Shown one piece after another: positions 56,682 to 64,000 of a stretch of DNA of 64,000 bases. The notes under the pieces are model-generated. The model was not told the DNA's origin and made no database searches. It was given only the letters and a program-made list of their open reading frames with translations. The stretch covers positions 2,790,001 to 2,854,000 of the forward strand of contig BCHX01000001.1 of the NCBI GenBank assembly GCA_001599755.1, in the 5' to 3' direction. Position 1 is the first letter of the stretch. The number at the start of each line of letters is the position of its first letter. Position numbers and translations under genes: made by a program. This stretch comes from Gliomastix tumulicola. Lineage: Eukaryota; Ascomycota; Sordariomycetes; Hypocreales; Bionectriaceae.

Positions 56682-59600
56682 GGAGAAAGTTCACTGTCTG
56701 CACGGTTTCTGGTGGCTAGAGAGCTACTATTTCGAGAACACAACCTTGAAAGGGCCTGTCACGGAGCACAGACCTTTCAGATCCGTATAATTCAGCACAC
56801 CTGCGTCAGTTGAGGAGTATCATGGCTGTTTTACCCACCCTCGGTGCACGCGGCAGTCCCTTTCGTCACTTAGGGGCCAGCCGAATTTAGGAGGGAGTTC
56901 CAGGTTCAGCGAGGGGTGAGAGACATATGTCCGAGCTGTGTTGGCTTGGAGGGAATACCCAGATCTACGATATATTGGCCACATGAGTAACGTGGTTGAA
57001 TTTTGCTTCATATCAAATCTTGCCGTTGTCGTTGAAGATGAGAGGGTGAAAGGTCTCAGATAATGCTGCCACGGATGGGTAAATCCACATCACTAGTTCA
57101 ATCCTGCTGCAATCACATGTGAATCGTGTCCAGCCCTTCGTGAATACAGCTCTCCTCTGGCTGTTGTGAAACCACGAGATATGTAAGTTCAGAGAATACG
57201 TACCAAGGAATCAAAGCTCCACATCCACGGGTGTACGGAGTAGCTACCTTAGCTATTCGTGCATGAGCTGCGTAAGTGTCTTCCTCCTTCACAGATCCCT
57301 GATCCTGGGTAGGTGTCAAGAGGTTAAGCGGTAGCTGCCAGACAAATCACCAGAATAATCTGGCCCCGTCCTCATGGGCTGGGCAGATGACAAGCTTCGT
57401 GGCAAGACGAGTGACGGAATTTGAAGCATGGAGAACTGGAACGTCATTCTCTCACACTTCCGGAGGAATTACAGCACGGTCTTATAGCTTGGACGGAGAT
57501 CTTAGAATACCTCGGGGGCGGTGTCTCCACTGGCACATGGCAGCCCAGGAGCTTTTTCCCACAGTCCCAAGCTACCCCCTCCCTCATCGTACGAGGTCCA
57601 GGGAGGACGAGCACCTTGGTAACCAGCGACATAATCGCTCGGTAAACAAATAGACGAGTTGGGTAAGCGGTATGAGGCGCAGGGCCGAAAAAAAAAAATA
57701 CATGTGTGTAGTCACCGCCTTCCCTGCTTGAGAGAAAAAAAGCCGGACTTATCAATATATTTGGGAAGAGGTCATCCCCCCCCCTTCATGCTCCACTTCC
57801 AAGAGCTTCGTCTGCTTTGCTCATGTGGGTAGTAGGTAGCTTCGAAGTTCCTTGGGATGAAGAAAGGGTTGCACGGGGGTGGTGGTGGTGGTGGTCTGCC
57901 ATCTTGAAGTGCATCGGGATAAACGAGTAGCAGTCGTCCGAGGTCCAACGTGGCTCGACTAATCTTTTATTCGAACGTAACGATTTCTTATTTTGGATGC
58001 ATCTCCCCGGGGGGGCAACAAGCAAGGAACCAGGGGCAATGCGGCGCGAATGCATGTGCCTATCGGTGTCGCCAGTGCTGAGGTGTGGCACACCTTTTTT
58101 TTTCGTCTATTTTTTTAAAAAAAAATTCGAGGTTGGCGGTGTTTGAAGGAGCTTGGGGCGGTGATGTCAGCGGTGCAGGATGGTTGCATGCGTAGCTCGA
58201 TCCGTCCACATGCAAGAGGATGGAAGCGTTAATGCAGCCAGCCACACACATACTTTTTTGTTGGTCAATGGGCATGGATCTGGAGGCTAGCCATGGGCTC
58301 GGCTGGGCTGGGCTGGGCTGTCTGATTGGATCGGTAGGGCAGACCCAATCAAGGGAAAAAAGGGACAAGCAGTCATTGAATGACTCTCGCGAATCGCTTT
58401 GCCAGCAATTTGGGTTTTTTTTCTCGTGGCATCGGCCTCTCCGAACCGTTCGGAAGCTGAGCTCTGACCCCGCGGCAGCCCAGGCATGGGAGTCGAGATC
58501 TTGGAAAAGAGAATAGGCACATGACCGGTAGTAGCAGGGAGGGGGGGTCAGATAAGCCAAGCGAGCCGCCAGGAAAATCTGCCAGCCCATGGGTTTTTAA
58601 TGCCGAAGACGTCAGTGACGATAGTTCCTGCTCAGCGTCCGGATCCGCACTAGCATGGGCGAACTAGGGGTGGGTGTCGAGGCGTGATAGTTTGGTCTCC
58701 TATCATGATGGTGTAAGCTTCGCCTTTTGATGTGTCGATTCGATCCTGGTCCCAAAGTGCCTATTGCAGTGGGCGATGTGGCACGTCACAGTCAGCAGCG
58801 AAAAGCAGAGAAATTGTGGGAAAGGAAGCCTGTGGTGAGGCCGGCGCAGTGCATGATCTCGCCATCGAGACGAATTGCCGGAGCCGTCAGCGAGAAGAGA
58901 GCTGCACGGAGGAGGAAATCCTCAGCAAAAGGCAGCAAGGTTCCGAGGACAGGAAAAGGTGGAGGGACGAGTGGGGCACGTTAGAAGCATGTCGGACCCT
59001 GAAAGATGGGAATTGAGAGCTCTCGTGTGGAGTTGGGAGCTGCGGGAGGTACCAGCACGGCGAGAACAGGCAGGTAGGTACATTCTGCCACAGCGCCTGT
59101 GTCAAGGTACTGCCCGCCTAGGAAAGGTTAGAACCCCGCCTTCACCGGATCCATAACGAAAGGTAGTATCCATCATCCAGGTCATGCCGCCACCACCACA
59201 CCACAAACTCGCCCACCCATACCAAAATGACTTGCAGCTGCTGTCTCATCCGCTAGCTGTCGAGTCATTTTCCGAGGCTGTTTGTTTTCGTTTTCGGCGC
59301 TGTCGCCGGGCTGACCTGCAGCTGCTGCTGCTTCTGCTTGCTGCCAGAGCTGCCTGAACACCGGAGACGGCGGGTTAGGAGGGATCGGTCATCGACGGGA
59401 GGAAGGGCGGGTGGCGTGCGCGACTCGACAAGGAACTGAAGCCCATGGCCATGTGACATCGAGACAGATAAAGGCCTGCTGGTATCCGTACCTAAGAGGG
59501 ATGGGGCCGGGGTCCGGTGGCAATGCCAGTTCCGGACCTGCTAGTTTGAATTGCGCAAAAGGTAGCGAGTCCCTCCGTGAGGACAGGAAGAGGAGAAAGA

Positions 59601-60946
59601 GAAATACCTAAGTAGATAAAAACTTACCCGCTGCAAGGAAGAGGAGAATTCCAAGCAAGAGGTGTCCGTCTGCCAGTGATGCTCGTCTCCCACCCTCCAT
59701 CACCAACGCCGCCCGGTATGATCAGCCAGCAGTCCGTCATACGCTCGAGGCGGCTCCAGCTCCAGCTCCAGCTCCCCCTTGTCTGATAGCCCGGCGCTTT
59801 GTCTTGGTCAGCTCCCCCCTCTGCCCCCTCGCGCGAGACGGAGGGGGGGGTGGTTAGGGAGGGAGGGAGGGAGGCAAAAGCGGTGCTGCTGGGCGGTGGA
59901 TTGCAAAACAGGGGGCGCTCTAAGTGGCCGGCGTCGCCATGGTCGTTACGAAAAGTTTATAGGAAGCAGAGAGCTCAATCCTAAGCTCGCGATTGGCCAG
60001 CGGGGGGATCAGCAGGGCCAGCACGAGACTCGAGTCGGTACCTCCTACCTGACGGCTAACTCAGTAGCTTACCTTACCTTACCTTACCTTGCCTGACCTG
60101 ACCTGACCTGAATTGATCTTCTCTTCTTCTCTCCCTCTCGCTCTTTCCTGCAGTGCCTTTTTGCCTCCCTCCAATTGCCGTATAGTCGTCCTCTTCATGA
60201 AAATAAGTCCCCAGCTTGCTTTTTGACTCTCTCCTCCTCCCCGTGCCGTCGTGTGCTCTTGAATTGCGTCCTTCGATATACACACAACGGCACCAGCGGT
60301 CCTCGTCGCTTTCAGCTGCTTCGTTATCCACTCCGGCTCCAAATCGACAGCGACGCCCTTTGTTTTCACTGCTTGACGTCTCGCCCCGGGACCTGGGAAG
60401 CTTCCCAGCCACAGCCACCGCCAAAGCAGAGCTCCGTCGACTGTATATTTTTTATTTTTTTTGGGATCCGACAAAGCAACTCGATCATTTTTTGTCCTCT
60501 TGGAATCACATCGTCATTTTCATCAGCAATAGTACTGCTACTAGCGGGCAGTAATACCCGGAGCTCTCACGTTCCGCAGACATCAAGCTGGCCTCGATCT
60601 AGACTTACAACGACCTCTGCTTGTCCGACGGCCATCATCAAGCCCCGACCGACGTCCCATCCATTACCTCGACTGGATTCCGGACCAGCTCCCAGCTCCG
60701 TGGATTTTTCAGCCGCCTAGATTGCGACACTCGAAGCCATTTTTCCTCGCAGCTGCTACCACAGAGCTGCTGCTCCCGGTGTGTCGTTGCGCATCCTGCA
60801 ATGCTAGAGCTTCACCCGTCCACCGTCACACCAATTGGATACCCGTACGCCATTTAATACCACCTCGAGCGCACGCGCAACGTCGCACTCGCCTCTTCTC
60901 CCCCCGCCAAATCGACAACGCTCTGTGGTGGGGTCAGCGACTCATC
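56682..60946. other. Gene-poor 4.3-kb region including a long leader
   Basis: No gene is supported. It contains GGT repeats near 57880, C- and T-runs (57776, 58086-58128), a GGGCTG repeat near 58301, and a CTTAC/CTGAC array (60068-60110). From about 60115 to 60945 the plus strand is strongly C/T-rich with many short ATG frames, consistent with a long 5' leader of the next gene. Overlapping frames there (112 and 181 residues) are Ser/Pro/Arg-rich translation of that leader. Confidence 0.4.
60068..60110 (+). repeat. CTTAC then CTGAC pentanucleotide array
   Basis: About four CTTAC-type units followed by about four CTGAC-type units, a compound microsatellite just before the C/T-rich leader. Confidence 0.8.
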
Positions 60947-62713
60947 ATGCCGCCGCGGTCCTCCCTGACGTCTTCCTTTTCCATCACAGACTCCAACAAT
61001 GAGGTAGTCTGTCCCCTCCGAAATCAAGATGGCTCCAGCTGCAGGAAACGATGCATTGGCGTAAGTCACTCTTCCTTTTTTTTTTTCCCATCCTCTCTTG
61101 GTCTTCTTTTATTACCGAGGGTTGCATTTCCATCACCGGTCTGGTCCTTGTCGTCCCGGGTTATCTTATCTGCACGGCAGGTAGCTTAATCAGATAAGCA
61201 AAATACCTGCGATGGGACGAGAGCACGGACCGAATGTGCCCATTTTGTTCCATTCATCATCACCATCCATTGCGTCGAATGATGGATACGCCCGAAACTG
61301 ACGGGAGCCATGACTACAGGAGAAGCGATACCGTTCCATGCAGGAGCACATCCGTCGAGCACATCCCGAGCATTACATCTCGAAGCTGCCCGCGACAGAA
61401 GAGAGCTTCCTGCTCATGATCAATACTCCTCCGACAGACCGTCCGCCAGCTGCCAGCCCTGCGCCAGGGTCCAAGAGTTAGTACTCGCCATTCCCCTCTC
61501 CCCGCGACAGATCGTCTAACCGAGTCAACGCACAGAAGACTTCCATGACCGGCGGTCGTATCACGACGACTTGAGCAACCCAGCAACCCCGCGACACGGC
61601 GATGATCTTGCCGGCAATCCGTTGCTTGGGGCCGCTAATGCCGCCGCCGCTTTGGCCGAGCTTCATGCGATCAAATCTGACCGAGAATCTATCGATGGCG
61701 TGAGTTCCAGCCCACTCTACACTTCGTGATCAAGCAGCCATCGAGACTCACACCATATGCTAGGATCAATTCTCGGATTTCGAGGGGAGGCGTGGACCAA
61801 GAGCCTCTATCGAGCTCCCGCCGTTACATCTATCGGCCAACGACGTCACCAGCGATCCTTACTCGAGCTCCCATCATCCTAGACAACGCGATATTCTGCC
61901 TTCCCTTCTAGCCAATTCCCCTCCCGAGCGCTCGTCCACGCTCCCACCTCTGCATCGGTCAGTGGGACCTACACGACCCAGGAAGTCGTCCATCCACAAA
62001 CGTAACAAAGAGCATTCGCACAAGAAGAAGAACTCCAGAGGCTCGGCCGCTGAGTGGCTGCGGCGCATACAAAACGAAGAGCGACGCCCAGTCAACGACA
62101 GAAAATGCCTGTCTGTGGAACCATCTACAGATTTTGGGAAGCGATGGGAGGATCTAATAGACGCCGCCGATCAAGCAGCGTCCATGGCTGGCGATATTGA
62201 TGAAGACCGCACTCCGGTTAGTTAAGCCTCTGTTTACCGAGCATGTACTTGAGAGCGGGCAAGAAGTCTAACAGATTGTCACAGGTTCCTCAGTCGCCCG
62301 TCTCGATCAACAGGGCCTCGTTGCCGCCCTTTGCCCAACAATTCCAAGGCCAGGCCGGCAGTTACCAGGCTTCGCCACTACAACAGGCCCTAACACCGCC
62401 GTCCTACAACCAGGACGCAATCGAGCCCTTTCCCTCGGTTGAGAGTGGTGAGAGTGGTGACAATTTCCACATGGAATCCCGCGGCCTCTCGGACTCCTCG
62501 CCGACCTACAACTCGCAGAATATTCAGATCTACTGTGCTGCCTGCCAGAGCGTCTCCAGACTGAAGAACTCGTATGCGTGTACAGAATGCATCTGCGGGC
62601 TTTGCCAGGCGTGTGTCGAAGTGCTCATGGCAGAGCACGGAGCAAGGAGGAAGTGCCCACGCTGTGCAACCATCGGCGGCCGGTTCAAGCCTTTCCAGCT
62701 CGATATCAGATGA
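60947..62713 (+). CDS. Protein with N-terminal zinc finger and C-terminal RING-like Cys cluster
   Basis: No named family is recognised. Five exons join in phase: 60947-61060, 61320-61476, 61536-61699, 61764-62216 and 62285-62713 (438 residues). The N-terminal 60 residues give CPLRNQDGSSCRKRC and, after the first splice, EKRYRSMQEHIRRAHPEHY, together a C2H2-type finger (C..C..H..H). The middle is disordered: Ala-rich, then Ser/Pro/Arg-rich, then a helical segment (SAAEWLRRIQNEE; FGKRWEDLIDAADQAASM). The C-terminus has a Cys-dense cluster: YCAACQSVSRLKNSYACTEC, CGLCQACVEVLMAEHG and KCPRCATIGGRFKPF. It ends with the CPRC pair usual at the end of RING-type fingers, though the full cross-brace spacing was not checked. 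Ubiquitin-ligase activity would be inference. The third intron starts with the less common GTTAGT-type signal at 61477. Confidence 0.85.
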
Positions 62714-63324
62714 CGGATACGTTTACACCAAACCGAACCCCTTGCGGGTTGTTCCTGACTGGATGGCAGGAGCGCCGCATTGGGGGAGAGCATGCTTTTT
62801 CTCTTTCATTCTTGACGTGCTTCTCATGCAACCATCTTTCTTCTTCCACATTTGTTTTCCACCACGACCTTACTCTCTTTTTTCATGGCTTTCCCGGTAT
62901 TCTTTTTCAATTCTCGTTTAATGACTGACTGCTACGTATGTGATGTTTGGGTGGCTCTGGGTTCAGGTAAGACTGCTTTCACGTTGGATTTCTGCTTTTT
63001 GGATACAATGGTTGGTCGTTTGGCGTTTCTCCTCACTTTTCGTCCTACTTGCAATGCGGGCCTGGGAAATCAAGTCGGAGCAGACACCTGTCATGTCTTC
63101 AACTGTCACGAAGAACCGACCACGATATACCGCCAGGGCTATATTATGACAGCCGCGCCGACTCTGCGCTCGCGACTTACGGAAGACTATTGGTTGGCGT
63201 CTTGCCTTGCCCGTTTATAGTATTGTTATGCCTATACAAAGGGTTTCGGGTTCAATATATGATCCTTGCAAATAAAAATGCTGATGTCTCCAAATGGATG
63301 GCTTGCCAAAGGCATTGCCAGCTC
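62714..63324. other. Convergent 3' region
   Basis: About 610 bp between the stop of the zinc-finger gene and the stop of the minus-strand Hep59-like gene. AATAAAAAT at about 63270 on the plus strand is A/T-rich. No gene is seen. Confidence 0.4.
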
Positions 63325-64000
63325 TCACTTCTTCCCGTCTTTGGTTTGCTGGAGCAGAATGTCCCTCACGGCTGCTCTTGTATTCCGGCTACCGCCTAAC
63401 TTCGGGCCGCGAAGGACATTCTCAGCTCGAGGCTTAGGGGCCTGCACAGACTTCTTCTTTCGTTGTTGTCTTCGCCTGGCGACGTCATCCATATACTGCT
63501 GCCGGAACTCATCGGCGAGTCGCTTATCTGCTTCGCCATCAGCCTCGTCGTCGTTTGCTGCGACTTGCTTTGGAACATCATATATATCGACTGTGACTGT
63601 GTTAGCAATTCGACTATGCAGATTCTGTGCTGGGAAGCACCAGTGTTTTAAGAGGTGACGTACGTCTGTTCTCGTGAAGGAAATCTTCGACAAGCTGGTC
63701 ACGCTTGACGTCGTCGCTCCCACGCCGCTTCCGCGGACGCCACGGCTTGCCATCCGGGCCTATCCTCTGTTTCTTAGTCACCCGTGACTCGCCTGCCCCG
63801 GAGCTGCGTCTCTGCTCATCTTTGATCTCGACCTCGACGATCTTGCCCTGGATAATCGGCCTCTCAGGCCCGTTGCGTGCGGGACCTGTCCCGTGGTCTA
63901 GTGCATCGTCTTCATCGTGATCAGGCTGGTTCGGTCGTCTCCGGCCAGATAGACGGGATTCTATATATGCGTTCCTACTGGATTAGCATTTTTTTTTTTT
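63325..64000 (-). CDS. Hep59/Tls1-like (C9orf78-type) splicing-linked protein, 5' part beyond the window
   Basis: Only the 3' part of this gene is in the window. Exons inferred on the minus strand are 63977-63664 and 63596-63325, with a CTAATCCAG acceptor at about 63978. The visible protein starts with RNAYIESRLSGRRRPNQP, similar to the YIE-type segment of the hepatocellular carcinoma-associated antigen 59 family (PF07052; fission yeast Tls1, human C9orf78). It continues with GPDGKPWRPRKRRGSDDVKR, DQLVEDFLHENRL and VDIYDVPKQ. A helical EADKRLADEFRQQYMDD and GPKLGGSRNTRAAVRDILL end it. Family members bind the spliceosome. Family assignment is from remembered motif layout, not a search. The sequence at the window end is a T-run, probably the intron's polypyrimidine or A-rich part. 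Confidence 0.68.

Noticed and set aside
60175..60720. 181-residue plus-strand frame
   Set aside because: Ser/Pro/Arg-rich translation of the pyrimidine-rich leader of the next gene; overlaps another frame of similar style.

Overview
The window looks like chromosomal DNA of a filamentous ascomycete (Pezizomycotina, most likely a Sordariomycete). The signs are intron-bearing genes with short introns (mostly 50-130 bp, GTANGT/GTGAGT-type donors, CTNAC-like branch sites and YAG acceptors), genes on both strands without operons, a HET-domain protein, a fungal-specific transcription-factor domain, and fungal forms of housekeeping proteins. I see no virus, transposon, CRISPR array, rRNA or recognisable tRNA. 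All exon borders were worked out by eye from splice signals and reading-frame continuity.

Left part (0-17.5 kb): STT3, the catalytic oligosaccharyltransferase subunit (603-3179, +); a large acidic protein with two Cys4 zinc fingers (3995-7608, +) whose frame is broken by one TAG; an FHA-kinase-FHA checkpoint kinase of the Rad53/CHK2 type (8683-12449, -); and a PH-domain protein of the Caf120/Skg3 type with a long Pro/Gly-rich tail (13952-17481, -). A gene-poor stretch of about 4.5 kb follows.

Middle part (22-39 kb): a Ptc7-type mitochondrial PP2C phosphatase, the ribosome-biogenesis PIN protein UTP23, a large DUF726 alpha/beta-hydrolase-like membrane protein, a single-pass membrane protein, the Golgi protein TVP23, a CitE/CLYBL-like lyase divergent from TVP23, and an unknown charged protein whose gene carries an 80-bp tandem duplication that shifts its frame.

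Accessory-looking block (39-49 kb): a HET-domain protein, a NylB/class-C beta-lactamase-like serine hydrolase, and a divergent pair made of a C2H2 zinc-finger protein and a fungal transcription-factor domain (PF11951-like) with no visible DNA-binding domain. Four copies of a 17-bp ACGTC-containing motif lie upstream of the HET gene.

Right part (52-64 kb): a small glycine-rich RRM protein, a ChaC/GCG1-type gamma-glutamylcyclotransferase gene that needs a 5-nt microexon, a penta-EF-hand protein, a protein with a zinc finger at each end (C-terminal one RING-like), and the 3' part of a Hep59/Tls1-like gene cut by the window edge.

Most genes are unrelated housekeeping functions. The points most worth checking are the in-frame TAG, the frameshifting 80-bp duplication, the 5-nt microexon, the repeated motif before the HET gene, and the paired regulators. 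I did not find a clear new multi-gene system.
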